64,000 bases of DNA from Oscillospiraceae bacterium (GTDB lineage Bacteria > Bacillota > Clostridia > Oscillospirales > Acutalibacteraceae): contig SVPH01000011.1 of the NCBI GenBank assembly GCA_015065965.1, positions 1-64,000 on the forward strand, given 5' to 3'. The notes beneath the pieces are model-generated. The model saw only the letters and a list, made by a program, of their open reading frames with translations. It did not search any database and was not told where the DNA came from. A program made the translations under genes and the position numbers. Of the stretch, positions 54,723 to 63,938 are shown piece after piece (the stretch's first letter is position 1; every line of letters starts with the position of its first letter).

Positions 54723-55811
54723 TTAAAGCATTTTTACGATTTCTTTAAAATTATCGGTCTCACGCACTGAATCAAATTCATCGTGAATCAGCCATTTGTC
54801 ACGGAGTATTTCGCAAAGAGGTCGGGTATCGGATGTTTCAAAATCGAGCTTTCTTTCTGTAATCTCACCGACCAAAACTGAACTGTATTTCTGCTCCTCA
54901 GGGAAATTATCAAAAGCTTTTGCTTCATCAACAGCTAAATGCAGATGCTTATACATATTATCGTAATCATCCATAAGAGCATATCTTTTGGCTATATCAA
55001 AGTCAAGCCACACATCTCCCCAAGAGTTTTTCGGACGATTACCGTCGAGAATCAGCTTTTCCAAATCAAAAATTTTTGTTATGGCAATGTACTCGGTTTC
55101 AACATCAACAACATCCGCATCAGCTAAAAGCCAAATAAAAGATTTTAAAAATTCATAGCTTTGCTTTATTGCAGCTCTTAAAAAGGGCAGTTTTTCATTT
55201 TTCTCCAACGACCACCACATTTGTCTTTCTTTACAAAGATCCATTGAGGGGAAAGTTTCATAAATCTTTTTTCCCATTTCTTTTCTTCCGTGAAGAATAT
55301 GATTAAATGCCAATCTTGATGCCGCTTCAAGTCTGAGATTAATGTCAGGACAATACTTCATAATTCTTTCGCCCAGAGCCGTTATCTCTGCATCATACTT
55401 CGCCATGTTTTCTTCCCATTCGGGGATATTACCGTCATCATCGCCCGAAGCAAAAAGGGCATACATCAGCTTATCAAGAAGAACATAACTGTTTGGATAT
55501 TCTTTTACGCCTTCACGGGCAATTGCAATGCACTCATTAATTTCACCCTTACTTATAGCAAGCTGAAAGCGTTCAAGATATTTTTCGATGTTTTCTTTCT
55601 CTGTTATCTCGTCAATGCCCATAAGTTTATCGATTGATATACCGAAAAATGATGCAATAGTCGGAATAAGCTCAATATCGGGATAACAGGAACTGTTTTC
55701 CCAACGGGACACGGACTGACAAGAAACACCAAGAACCTCTGCAAATTCTTCTTGTGTAATCTCTCTTTCTTTTCTTAATCTTTTAATGGTTTCACCTATA
55801 TTCAGTTTCAT
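54723..55811 (-). CDS. XRE-family regulator with helical-repeat C-terminus
   Basis: A 362-aa protein: helix-turn-helix at about 5-62 (ITQEEFAEVLGVSCQSVSRWE), then about 290 residues of helices that look like TPR-type repeats (ISKGEINECIAIAREGVKEYPNSY is repeat-like). This layout is common in Clostridia as a peptide- or signal-responsive regulator. GAGAGG precedes the ATG at 55811; an ATG five codons earlier lies on the ribosome site. A 12-bp palindrome stands 26 bp upstream. Confidence 0.8.
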   Translation of the reverse strand: MKLNIGETIKRLRKEREITQEEFAEVLGVSCQSVSRWENSSCYPDIELIPTIASFFGISIDKLMGIDEITEKENIEKYLERFQLAISKGEINECIAIAREGVKEYPNSYVLLDKLMYALFASGDDDGNIPEWEENMAKYDAEITALGERIMKYCPDINLRLEAASRLAFNHILHGRKEMGKKIYETFPSMDLCKERQMWWSLEKNEKLPFLRAAIKQSYEFLKSFIWLLADADVVDVETEYIAITKIFDLEKLILDGNRPKNSWGDVWLDFDIAKRYALMDDYDNMYKHLHLAVDEAKAFDNFPEEQKYSSVLVGEITERKLDFETSDTRPLCEILRDKWLIHDEFDSVRETDNFKEIVKML

Positions 55812-55836
55812 AATAAAACCTCTCATTCACAATTGA

Positions 55837-55848
55837 AAGTGCGCACTT
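55837..55848. promoter_or_regulatory. Palindrome AAGTGCGCACTT upstream of the XRE gene
   Basis: A perfect 12-bp palindrome between the start codon and a possible -10 (TATATT, minus strand). A plausible site for autoregulation by the XRE protein. Confidence 0.5.
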
Positions 55849-55941
55849 CCTGAATATATTGTGACACATCAGACAATAAGTTTCAACATCACGTTAAGAG
55901 AGTTTTTTACAACAATATAGTGAAAAATGTTTTTTGCTATA

Positions 55942-56853
55942 TTATTTCTTTTCAATAGGAATCCAAATTTCTATTGTTCTTTCTGTATATCCGCCTGCGA
56001 TTCCCCAATGATAAACTGCAAGTTCGGGTGCGTTTATCATTTGATACTCGTCGTTGGATAACCACTCAACAGCAACTTGTTTACGAAGTTCAAAATATTC
56101 GGGAATAGGCATTTTTGTTTTTTCTGTTTCAAAAACAAAATATGTTGTTTCGGGAATAACGATTTCTTCAAAATTGAACTTTTCCATAAAGTCAATTCCC
56201 GTAACTTCGCTGTTATATAAATTGTTGCGTTCGTAATCGTCTGTTGTTGCAGTAATATAAAAGTCGTAGCCGTCATCATCAAAATTAGTAAGAACACAAT
56301 AATCTGACATCTTATCATTGCTCATTCCTTTGAGCATCCATTGTGATGCTCTTGTGGATGTAAAGAAATCAGCTTCTTGCTGTTTTCTTGATGTGTCGTA
56401 AGGTGTTCCGTTGAACCTCTTTTTGTAACCAATGAGTGTAAGTGTAGGTTTCGTTTCAATTCTGTAATTCATAGTTATACCGCCTTCCAAAGAAAATTTC
56501 AGTACAAGACGGGAAAAGGATTTGAGATTGCTGCCATTACTACGAGCTTGTGACGGTAATATACCATGGAACTTCTGAAATGCTTTTGCGAAACTGTCAG
56601 GACTTTCATATCCGTATTTTAATGCAACATCAATCACTTTTGCATTGGTTGTTGCCAATTCCTTACCGGCAAGAGTCAGCCTACGGTTTCGGATGTATTC
56701 GCCGACAGTATAACCGCAAAGAATACTGAACATACGCTGAAAATGATAGCTTGATGAATAACACTGTTTTGCAACATCCTCATAATCAATCGTTTCTGTC
56801 AGATTCTCTTCAATGTAGTCAATAGCACGTTGTATTCCGACAATCCAATCCAT
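55942..56853 (-). CDS. AraC-family regulator with GyrI-like effector domain
   Basis: The 303-aa protein has two helix-turn-helix motifs at the N-terminus (about 20-115; YEDVAKQCYSSSYHFQRMF and VIDVALKYGYESPDSFAKAF) and a GyrI-like/effector-binding domain at the C-terminus (about 128-303, beginning MNYRIETKPTLTLIGYKK). This SoxS/Rob-type architecture senses small hydrophobic compounds and often controls drug-response genes. No obvious target gene lies alongside. Confidence 0.9.
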   Translation of the reverse strand: MDWIVGIQRAIDYIEENLTETIDYEDVAKQCYSSSYHFQRMFSILCGYTVGEYIRNRRLTLAGKELATTNAKVIDVALKYGYESPDSFAKAFQKFHGILPSQARSNGSNLKSFSRLVLKFSLEGGITMNYRIETKPTLTLIGYKKRFNGTPYDTSRKQQEADFFTSTRASQWMLKGMSNDKMSDYCVLTNFDDDGYDFYITATTDDYERNNLYNSEVTGIDFMEKFNFEEIVIPETTYFVFETEKTKMPIPEYFELRKQVAVEWLSNDEYQMINAPELAVYHWGIAGGYTERTIEIWIPIEKK

Positions 56854-56978
56854 ATATATCCCTCCTTGTCTGTCTTAATTCTAACAAAAGGCTTTGTTGA
56901 TTTCCCGACATTCTGTGTTGAGTGTTATCGGGTTTATTATACTACTCACATAAAAACATTGCAACTTCAACATATAAG

Positions 56979-57008
56979 CACTTGCTACGTTTGTAGCAGG
57001 TGTTTTTT
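56979..57008 (+). terminator. Terminator-like hairpin upstream of the relaxase remnant
   Basis: CACTTGCTAC and GTAGCAGGTG with loop GTTT and six T. No plus-strand gene precedes it, so it probably belonged to the leader of the mobile element. Confidence 0.75.
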
Positions 57009-57045
57009 GATTTTTCCATCCTCTTGGAAATACGGGAAACAGCTA

Positions 57046-57063
57046 ACATTTTCGCTAAAATGT
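57046..57063. repeat. Inverted repeat ACATTTT-CGCT-AAAATGT
   Basis: A 7-bp inverted repeat with a 4-bp spacer just before the relaxase frame, possibly a relic of an oriT or promoter. The 56854-57076 gap holds only this, the hairpin above and a shorter TTTCC/GGAAA pair. Confidence 0.4.
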
Positions 57064-57076
57064 AATCAACGGGTAA

Positions 57077-58123
57077 CGGAACAATACAATTGATGAAAAC
57101 GGAAAGTGGCTTCCAAAGTGCAGAAAAGTTTATGAACTTGATGAGCACGGCAACCGTATCGGCAGTCACCGTGAAGATATTGTTGATTGGAATAAAAAAG
57201 AAAATGCAGAAATCTGGCGTCACGCTTGGGAAGAAAAAGTGAATGATTATCTCATCAGAAATAACCGACCCGAAAGAATTGATATGCGTTCTTACGAACG
57301 GCAGGGAATAGATTTAGTTCCAACGGTTCATCTGGGTCCCGCCGCATCGGAAATGGAACGTAGAGGTGAAGAAACAATTCTCGGAACTCTGAATCGGGAC
57401 ATCGTTAAATTCAACTCTGTGAGAAAACATTTACGAAAAGCACTTGCAGAATTGAAAGAATGGATTGAAGAAATCAAGAAAATTCTATCCGAACTCAAAG
57501 AAGAAAAAGAACCGACCATTGCAGATATTCTCATTGACTATCTGAACTCCCGACAAGAAACTCACAGCGGAAAAAGCAGATACTATTACAATAAAGATCT
57601 TGCAGTTGACCTGAAACAAGTTTCAAAAACACTCGTTTTTCTTCAAGAGCATAACATAACTTCTGCTGATTCTTTGTGGGAGATGATTGAAGAAGTTTCT
57701 GAAATTCAAAGCCGTATCGACACCGCCGAAGAAAAAATCAAAGAACTTAAAAAGGGAATTAAATTCCACGGCGATTATGTAAAATTTAAACCAGTTGCAG
57801 AAGAATACAGCAAAAAGAAATTCGGCAGAGATAAATTCAAAACCGAGCATAGCAAGGAGTTAAATTCATTCTACCGAGCCAAACGGTGGATTGACGAAGA
57901 TCCAAAATCCACAACAAAATCATTGAAAGCCGAACTCGAAAAATTGCAAACAGAAAAAGCTGCCGATGTCACTTTGATTGAAAGTAACTACGGCAGCCTT
58001 GAAGAACTCAAACGTGCAAAATATATTATTTCGGTTGTTATGGCAAATGTCAAAGCTGCAGAGCAAAACCAACCTCAAACCGAAAAACAAAATATCAAAA
58101 CACAAAATCAAAATATTGAATAA
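57077..58123 (+). pseudogene. MobA/MobL relaxase, N-terminal part missing
   Basis: The frame opens right after a TAA at 57074 without a start and reads IDENGKWLPKCRKVYELDEHG, then DWNKKENAEIWRHAWEEKVN, RIDMRSYERQGIDLVPTVHLG and MERRGEETILGTLNRDI, which is the MobA/MobL relaxase sequence downstream of its catalytic core. The first ~140 residues, with the Tyr and the three-His metal site, are gone. The remaining ~290-residue helical tail looks intact. A GTG at 57239 or others could allow a truncated product, but it could not nick DNA. The element is therefore not self-mobilisable by this gene. Confidence 0.8.
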
Positions 58124-58139
58124 TGAAAGGAAGATTTTT

Positions 58140-58451
58140 ATGACAGAAAATATTTATGAACCCATTGAATACAATTATGATCCTTACGATTTATGCGAAT
58201 GCTACGAACCGATTTTTGAACCGCCCGAAAGTTTTCTGAAAGAATGTACTCAATATTGGCTTTCGGAATGGCGCAAGAAATGCAAACCTTTTGTATTCCC
58301 CAATGGCAGTTATGTTTTAAACTCCGACGGTGAAACTCATTACTGTCGCAACGGAATTATGATAAAAGTTTCAGAACATTTCCCTTCAGAAGGCAGAACC
58401 GTCGAAGAACTGCTTGAAGATTTGGTAATCTATCAGTCAAAACAAATGTAA
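58140..58451 (+). CDS. Small acidic protein between relaxase and recombinase
   Basis: A 103-aa protein (ATG at 58140 behind GAAAGGAAG), Tyr/Glu/Pro-rich at its start (MTENIYEPIEYNYDPYDLCECYEPIF), with three cysteines in the first half. No family recognised. Its place after the relaxase suggests mobile-element cargo or an excision/mobilisation helper (inference). Confidence 0.65.
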   Translation: MTENIYEPIEYNYDPYDLCECYEPIFEPPESFLKECTQYWLSEWRKKCKPFVFPNGSYVLNSDGETHYCRNGIMIKVSEHFPSEGRTVEELLEDLVIYQSKQM

Positions 58452-58512
58452 CTGTCCGATAAAAAGCCTTGAATAAAACCTGCGTTTACGATATAATCCA
58501 ATCGGAAAGTAT

Positions 58513-58545
58513 TGTAAGCGTGGGTTGTTTCAAAGAAAGGAGAAT
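58513..58545 (+). promoter_or_regulatory. Leader of the recombinase gene (shared with copy A)
   Basis: GAAAGTATT...AGCGTGGGTTGTTT (58505-58530) is the element matched in copy A; AAAGGAG at 58537-58543 is the ribosome site for the TTG start. Confidence 0.55.
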
Positions 58546-58551
58546 TTTTAA

Positions 58552-60156
58552 TTGAAACAAACTTACAATACAGCATTATATATGCGATTAAGCCGTGATG
58601 ACGAAACCTACGGCGACAGTGTCAGCATAGAGTCGCAACGCGCAATCCTCCGTCAATATGCCATAGCCAATAACCTGAATGTTGTTGATGAATACATTGA
58701 TGACGGGTGGAGCGGAACAAATTTCGACAGACCCGCATTCAAAAGAATGATGGAAGATGTTGAAGCAGGCAAAATCAACTGCATCGTTACCAAAGACCTC
58801 AGCCGTTTCGGCAGAGAACACATTATGATGGACTATTATCTTGAATTTGTGTTCCCCGAAAAGAAAGTGCGGTATGTTGCCGTTGCCGAAAACGAGGATA
58901 CGGAAAACGGACTCAGCGATTTTGTTCCGTTCAAAAACTTGTTCAATGAGTGGTATGCAAAAGACACAAGCCGTAAGACAAAACAAGCTTTCCACGCAAA
59001 ATTCCTTGCGGGTGAGCGAATGGGAAATTATGCTCCCTTCGGTTACAAAAAACATCCCGAAATCAAAAACAAGATTATTCCTGATGAAGAAACGGCACCG
59101 ATTGTCATCCGAATGTTTGAGATGGCGGCACATGGAACGAGTCTTTCAAAAATTATGAATTACCTTATTGATGAAAAGATTCCTGTTCCGAGTTATTGGG
59201 AATATTCGAGATTCGGCGGATTTTCAAGAATCTATAACAATCCCGAGAGGCAAAAGAATAATTATCTTTGGAGGTTTAGTCAGGTTCAGAATATTCTCAG
59301 GGATGAAACCTACATAGGGAACACAATTCATTTTCAGCACACGAATGTTTCTTACAAAAACAAAAAGGTTATCCGCAATCCGAAAGAAAAATGGATGAAG
59401 GTTGAAAACACACACGAGCCGATTGTTTCAAAAGAAACCTTTGACCTTGTGCAGCAGCAAATGGAAAGCAGAAAGAAGCCGACAAGAACAGGAAATACGC
59501 AGATTTTTGCGGGACTTATCAAATGTGCAGACTGCGGAAAGAGCATGAGATATTGTACAAACAAGAAAACATACACATATTTCAACTGCACAAGCTATTC
59601 TTTATACGGAAAGGAAATCTGTTCACAGCATTACATCCGTTATGACACACTTTATCCGTATATTCTTTCAAGAATACAGTTTTGGACAAGGCTTGCCGTA
59701 ACACAAGAAGAAGCCTTGCTGAAAAAACTGGTTGATAGCGATGCTAAAAATTTTGATGCGGTAATGAAAAACAGAGCTTCCGAACTCACAAAAGCAAAAA
59801 AGCGAAAAGCCGAGGTTGACCGACTTTTCGCAAAGATGTATGAAGATTGGGTAAACGAACGCATCACGGAATACAACTTCAATATGATGTCAGAACGATA
59901 TCAGAATGAACAACAAGAGCTTGATGAGAAAATCCGCACTCTTGAAGCCGAGCTTTCAACCAAAAAGAAAGCAACCGACAATGCAGAAAAATGGATTGCA
60001 GTTCTGAAACAATACTCCAATCCAACGGAACTGACCGCCGAACTGCTGAACACTTTGGTTGAAAAGATACTGATTCACGAAACTCAAGAAAACAGTTTCG
60101 GAGAAACCGAACTTGTTATCGATATCATCTACCGCTTCGTCGGTAAAATCGACTAA
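58552..60156 (+). CDS. Large serine recombinase (site-specific integrase)
   Basis: A 534-aa serine recombinase: N-terminal resolvase domain with catalytic Ser14 in YMRLSRDD and IESQRAILR, DLSRFGREH, recombinase domain (about 170-290), zinc ribbon with CADCGK and YFNCTSY...CSQHY (about 320-355) and a C-terminal coiled coil (about 395-480). Such enzymes integrate and excise Tn4451/phiC31-type elements. Translation starts at TTG 58552 behind AAAGGAG with 8-nt spacing. The frame is complete, so the enzyme may be active although the relaxase upstream is broken. Confidence 0.93.
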   Translation: MKQTYNTALYMRLSRDDETYGDSVSIESQRAILRQYAIANNLNVVDEYIDDGWSGTNFDRPAFKRMMEDVEAGKINCIVTKDLSRFGREHIMMDYYLEFVFPEKKVRYVAVAENEDTENGLSDFVPFKNLFNEWYAKDTSRKTKQAFHAKFLAGERMGNYAPFGYKKHPEIKNKIIPDEETAPIVIRMFEMAAHGTSLSKIMNYLIDEKIPVPSYWEYSRFGGFSRIYNNPERQKNNYLWRFSQVQNILRDETYIGNTIHFQHTNVSYKNKKVIRNPKEKWMKVENTHEPIVSKETFDLVQQQMESRKKPTRTGNTQIFAGLIKCADCGKSMRYCTNKKTYTYFNCTSYSLYGKEICSQHYIRYDTLYPYILSRIQFWTRLAVTQEEALLKKLVDSDAKNFDAVMKNRASELTKAKKRKAEVDRLFAKMYEDWVNERITEYNFNMMSERYQNEQQELDEKIRTLEAELSTKKKATDNAEKWIAVLKQYSNPTELTAELLNTLVEKILIHETQENSFGETELVIDIIYRFVGKID

Positions 60157-60167
60157 ACCGCAGTATC

Positions 60168-60216
60168 CTTAATTTGTACCAAGGTACACCTTCGGTCGAA
60201 GAAAACGCCGTCTGAC
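60168..60216 (+). repeat. Recombinase trailer sequence (copy B)
   Basis: CAGTATCCTTAATTTGTACC, AAGGTACACC and GAAAACGCCG follow the recombinase stop codon and match the second half of copy A (47881-47943) read on its minus strand; copies A and B lie in opposite orientation about 12.3 kb apart. Confidence 0.6.
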
Positions 60217-60238
60217 TTCCTTTCTCGGCATCATGTTT

Positions 60239-61210
60239 TTAATTGAACTTTATTCCCGAAATCTCTCTGATTTCTTTCATTACTCTGCTGACTTGCAAGG
60301 CTCTTTCCCTGACGATGTTGTAATAAGGGTCATCGGGGTTTGCAATAAATTTTTCAAACGCCTCTGCTTCATAACCCATGAGTTTTTCTTTTGCAACATC
60401 TCCGATAATTTCGGTTACATTGCCTTTTTTATCAATCATTTTCATGTTAATGAGTTTTGAGATTGACTCAATGGTGATTGTTCCCTCATCGCCGAAAATC
60501 TGTGAACCGAGCCTGTCCTGCCCGAGTTTTGAATAGGTAAAATTAACGAGTTTATCGTCATAGAGCAAACCTGCGTTACCGCTGCCGTCTGCACCGCTTT
60601 CGATAAAGTGGGCGCAGGCGGTTATTTTTTTAGGCATACCGAAAAGGTCAAGGGCAGGATATACGCAGTAAATGCCCAAATCCATAAGGCAGCCTGTAGC
60701 AAGGGCAGGGTTAAATATGTTGGGCAGTTTGCCCTCAAGATAGGCAGGATATTTTGACGAGAGTTGAGAAAAATCGAAGTGCACGCTTGTTATTCTGCCG
60801 ATTTTTTTGATTGATTCTTTAAGCAGTTCCCTTGCAGGGTTGAACATATACATTATTGCTTCAATATAAATAACATTTTTTTCTTTTGCAAGTTCCTGCA
60901 GTTCCTCAAGTTCCTCAGGTTCAACGGTTATAGGCTTTTCGCATATAACATGTTTTCCGTTTTGAAGCATGAGTTTTGTTTGCTCATAATGCAGGCGGTT
61001 AGGGCTTGCGATATAAACTGCCTCGAATTCGCCTTTGGCAAATTCATCAATATCCGTATAAACTTTTTTGATATTGTTTTCGGCGGCGAATTTGCTGCCG
61101 CTTTCCTGCGTCCTTGAATAGACTGCTGCAAAATCCGCATTGGTGAGCATTCTTGCACCGTCGATAAATGATTTTGCAATCCAGCCCGTGCCGATAACTC
61201 CGTAGCGCAT
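60239..61210 (-). CDS. Gfo/Idh/MocA family oxidoreductase
   Basis: A 323-aa NAD(P)-dependent sugar/polyol dehydrogenase: Rossmann GVIGTGWIAKSF at the start, CEKPI near residue 93 with the catalytic Lys, then the C-terminal sheet domain. GGAGTT precedes the ATG at 61210; the frame reaches 61258 but that part overlaps no ribosome site. The substrate cannot be told. It is cotranscribed with an acetyltransferase and an alpha-L-rhamnosidase, so a role in rhamnoside or related sugar use is likely. The mobile element ends within 25 bp of its stop codon, leaving the gene intact. Confidence 0.9.
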   Translation of the reverse strand: MRYGVIGTGWIAKSFIDGARMLTNADFAAVYSRTQESGSKFAAENNIKKVYTDIDEFAKGEFEAVYIASPNRLHYEQTKLMLQNGKHVICEKPITVEPEELEELQELAKEKNVIYIEAIMYMFNPARELLKESIKKIGRITSVHFDFSQLSSKYPAYLEGKLPNIFNPALATGCLMDLGIYCVYPALDLFGMPKKITACAHFIESGADGSGNAGLLYDDKLVNFTYSKLGQDRLGSQIFGDEGTITIESISKLINMKMIDKKGNVTEIIGDVAKEKLMGYEAEAFEKFIANPDDPYYNIVRERALQVSRVMKEIREISGIKFN

Positions 61211-61211
61211 A

Positions 61212-61772
61212 TTATAACTCCTTTGCCATAACCGTGCCGCTGTTTTTGAAACTTGCAAGTATTTTGAAGCCGTTTTTCTTATAGAAGTTGATACCTCTTA
61301 CGTTGCCTGTACCTACAACGAGCATGATTGATTTTGCACCTCTTGATTTCATGCTTCCGGTAAGGGTTGAAATCATTTTTGAGCCATTGCCGTTGCCTCT
61401 GAAAGGTTCGTTGATATCAATGTGAAGGTGAGAGGGGTATTTAAGAGAGAATACGGCATGAGCAATGATTTCCATAATTGCATCACGATAATTCTCCTTA
61501 CCTGTCTGACGCACTTTTGCAAGGTAAGGCTTCATTTTTTTGAGATATTTTCCAAAGTTCATTGCACCGAAAACATAGCCCTGCGCTCTGTCGTTTTCAT
61601 CAACAAGCACAAAAACATTTTCGGGTTCCTGCTCAATATAATAATTGCAGAAAGTGTAGAGAATAAAATCACGCATGTTGGGGTCTGTCTGTGCAGAGTC
61701 AGGGCCTGTATTGATACACACCTGCTGAACATCTTCACGGTATTTAGGTTCGTAATTCTTAATTGTTACCAT
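61212..61772 (-). CDS. GNAT family N-acetyltransferase
   Basis: A 186-aa GNAT protein with the acetyl-CoA loop NEPFRGNGNGSKMI (about 121-134) and the C-terminal NFYKKNGFKI. The target is unknown; its place between a rhamnosidase gene and an oxidoreductase suggests a sugar-related small molecule, without proof. One base separates its stop from the next start. Confidence 0.85.
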   Translation of the reverse strand: MVTIKNYEPKYREDVQQVCINTGPDSAQTDPNMRDFILYTFCNYYIEQEPENVFVLVDENDRAQGYVFGAMNFGKYLKKMKPYLAKVRQTGKENYRDAIMEIIAHAVFSLKYPSHLHIDINEPFRGNGNGSKMISTLTGSMKSRGAKSIMLVVGTGNVRGINFYKKNGFKILASFKNSGTVMAKEL

Positions 61773-61775
61773 AAA

Positions 61776-63938
61776 TTAACCTCCAATATTAACGGTGAAT
61801 TCTTTTTCGCCGCTGAACGGAATTGATTCTCCGTTATATTCGAAAGATGCATTGATTCTCGGGTCGGCATAAACCTTTACGGTTGCCTTGCTGTCTGCTT
61901 TTTTATACGCAACTCTGATTTCACCTTTTTCGGTTGTGATATGACCTCTTGCGCTGTCCATGCCGTTAACAAATCTCGGAGCAATAATCACATTTTCATA
62001 TCCTGCGCTGCCTTCAGGCTGACGAATACCGAGAAGATACATGAACAGATATTTTGTAACTGCGCCAAACATCGGGTGGTTGCGTGAATCTCTGCCGCCC
62101 CAGTTTTCCCAAAGTGTGGTTGCGTCGTTTTTCTTCATGTATGTAAACGAAACTTCTTTTTCGTTTGAAAGCAGGTCAAATGCAAGTTGATTTTCTCCGA
62201 TTTCAAAAAGATAGCCGATAAGCGCTTCCGTTGCGATAATGCCTGTGTTAAACATGCCGAGTTCTTTGTATTCCCTTATCATGTTTTCAATGCCGTATTT
62301 GTTACCGAGACCCGTTCTGAATGCAAGCACGGATGCACCCTGAATATTGCCGCAATAACTGTGGTTTGAAGAACTGTAATATGCCACTGTAAGGGCTTTT
62401 TTAACCTTTTCGATTCTTTCTGCAAGGTGAGCGGCTTCGCTCTGTCTGCCAAGCACTTCTGCGGCTTCAATTGTTTGCTGCATAAATTTAATATAAAGCG
62501 CAGTGTTGACATATGTTTCGGGGATTCTTATAGGGTCGGGCGTGCACCAGTCGCCAAGGCACCAGCCGTTTTCTTCCTCTCTCCACACAAGACCGTTTTC
62601 GCTTCTGCTTTCAAGGTAATCAAGGAAGAGAAGCATGCGGGGGAAGAATTCGTTGAGCAAACCTTTATCTGCGTAGGTTTTGTAGAATTTCATCGGCACT
62701 TCAATTATTGCGCCGCCCCAGCCTGAGGGACCGCCGCCGCCGCCCATCCATGGTGCAGTGTGAGGAACATGACCTGATTTTTGACACTGGCAGTCAGCGA
62801 TATCATAGAGCCATTTGCGGTAGAATTCCTTGGAGTCAAGCATCATCATCGCTGCTTCGGCGCAGAGTTGACCGTCGCCTGTATAGCCGAGCCTTTCTCT
62901 GTGAGGGCAGTCTGAGGGAACGCCGCTGTGCATGTTGCAAAGTTGTGTGCGTATAAATGCTTCGTAAAGCCAGTTGAGTGTTTCGTTATCGCACTCAAAA
63001 GATGATGTTACGGGGCAGTCGGAGTGAACAACATCAACTCTGACGGGAGTTGCATCACCTTCAATTTTGAAGTATCTGAAACCGTGCCACAGGAAATGGG
63101 GAATATATTCACGGTCTGTGCCGTCGGTAATAAACACATCAGTCTGCCAACCATCAGCGAAACTGAACTGCATGCCGTACCAAGGTCTTTTATCGTGAAT
63201 TTCTTCGGCATAACTTACGGTTATTTTTTTACCCTTTTCGGGGCATCTGATAACAGCGTAACCTACCGTGTTTTCGCTCACTTCATATAGTTTTGTTTTG
63301 CCGTCATCCTCAATAAGCACGGGCTCAAGCGAGCGGATGACCTTATCCGCAGGGGAGAACTGAATATAAAATTCACTTTCAGGCGCAGGTATAACATTGC
63401 TTTCGGTAAAATCATCCTTGTCCGGCAGGAGTGTATAATCCTGTTTTTCGCCATTGTAAAGGTTGTTATCAAAAATAAAACCTTTGTGAGAAAGCGTTGT
63501 TTCATCGCAGAGAACATCTCCGCTGCTCTTTTCGATTATGTAGCAGAGTTTGGGTGTGCCGAAAACAACATTACCCTCTGCCATGCGCTGATTTTGGTTG
63601 TAATAGCCGTTGCCGAGTATAACGGCAAGGGCGTTTTCACCGTCTGCAAGATAATCGCTGATATCATATTTCATGCAGTAAATGCGGTATGACATCTCGT
63701 TGCTGAGCGGAAAGTTAAGGAGATTCAAATCGCGTTTGCTGTAGTTTGTTGCGTTAGGTACGAGCAAATCATCGCTTACTTTTTTACCGTTTATGAAAAG
63801 TTTGAAATATCCCAGACCGCAGATAACGATCTCTGCCTTTTCACCTTTAACAGCAGAAAAAGTTTTTTTGAAAATCGGTGCATCACTGCCCGTGCATTCA
63901 ATCCATTTTGCGTTTTTGAAGATTTGTTGGCTTGTCAT
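61776..63938 (-). CDS. Alpha-L-rhamnosidase (GH78)
   Basis: A 720-aa intracellular-looking glycoside hydrolase (no signal peptide). N-terminal beta domains (about 1-310; GYFKLFINGKKVSDD, LGNGYYN) precede the (alpha/alpha)6 barrel with the family signature DCPHRERLGYTGD (343-355, catalytic-acid Glu348) and later LWENWGG. It removes terminal rhamnose from plant glycosides or pectic oligomers. Length is on the short side of the family. AGGAGG, lying inside the end of the upstream gene, precedes the ATG; start and upstream stop overlap (ATGA-type). Confidence 0.93.
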   Translation of the reverse strand: MTSQQIFKNAKWIECTGSDAPIFKKTFSAVKGEKAEIVICGLGYFKLFINGKKVSDDLLVPNATNYSKRDLNLLNFPLSNEMSYRIYCMKYDISDYLADGENALAVILGNGYYNQNQRMAEGNVVFGTPKLCYIIEKSSGDVLCDETTLSHKGFIFDNNLYNGEKQDYTLLPDKDDFTESNVIPAPESEFYIQFSPADKVIRSLEPVLIEDDGKTKLYEVSENTVGYAVIRCPEKGKKITVSYAEEIHDKRPWYGMQFSFADGWQTDVFITDGTDREYIPHFLWHGFRYFKIEGDATPVRVDVVHSDCPVTSSFECDNETLNWLYEAFIRTQLCNMHSGVPSDCPHRERLGYTGDGQLCAEAAMMMLDSKEFYRKWLYDIADCQCQKSGHVPHTAPWMGGGGGPSGWGGAIIEVPMKFYKTYADKGLLNEFFPRMLLFLDYLESRSENGLVWREEENGWCLGDWCTPDPIRIPETYVNTALYIKFMQQTIEAAEVLGRQSEAAHLAERIEKVKKALTVAYYSSSNHSYCGNIQGASVLAFRTGLGNKYGIENMIREYKELGMFNTGIIATEALIGYLFEIGENQLAFDLLSNEKEVSFTYMKKNDATTLWENWGGRDSRNHPMFGAVTKYLFMYLLGIRQPEGSAGYENVIIAPRFVNGMDSARGHITTEKGEIRVAYKKADSKATVKVYADPRINASFEYNGESIPFSGEKEFTVNIGG

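Noticed and set aside
56830-57093. 87-codon plus-strand frame upstream of the relaxase remnant
   Set aside because: It runs across the promoter region of the AraC-type gene and the terminator hairpin and has no ribosome site or recognisable domain.
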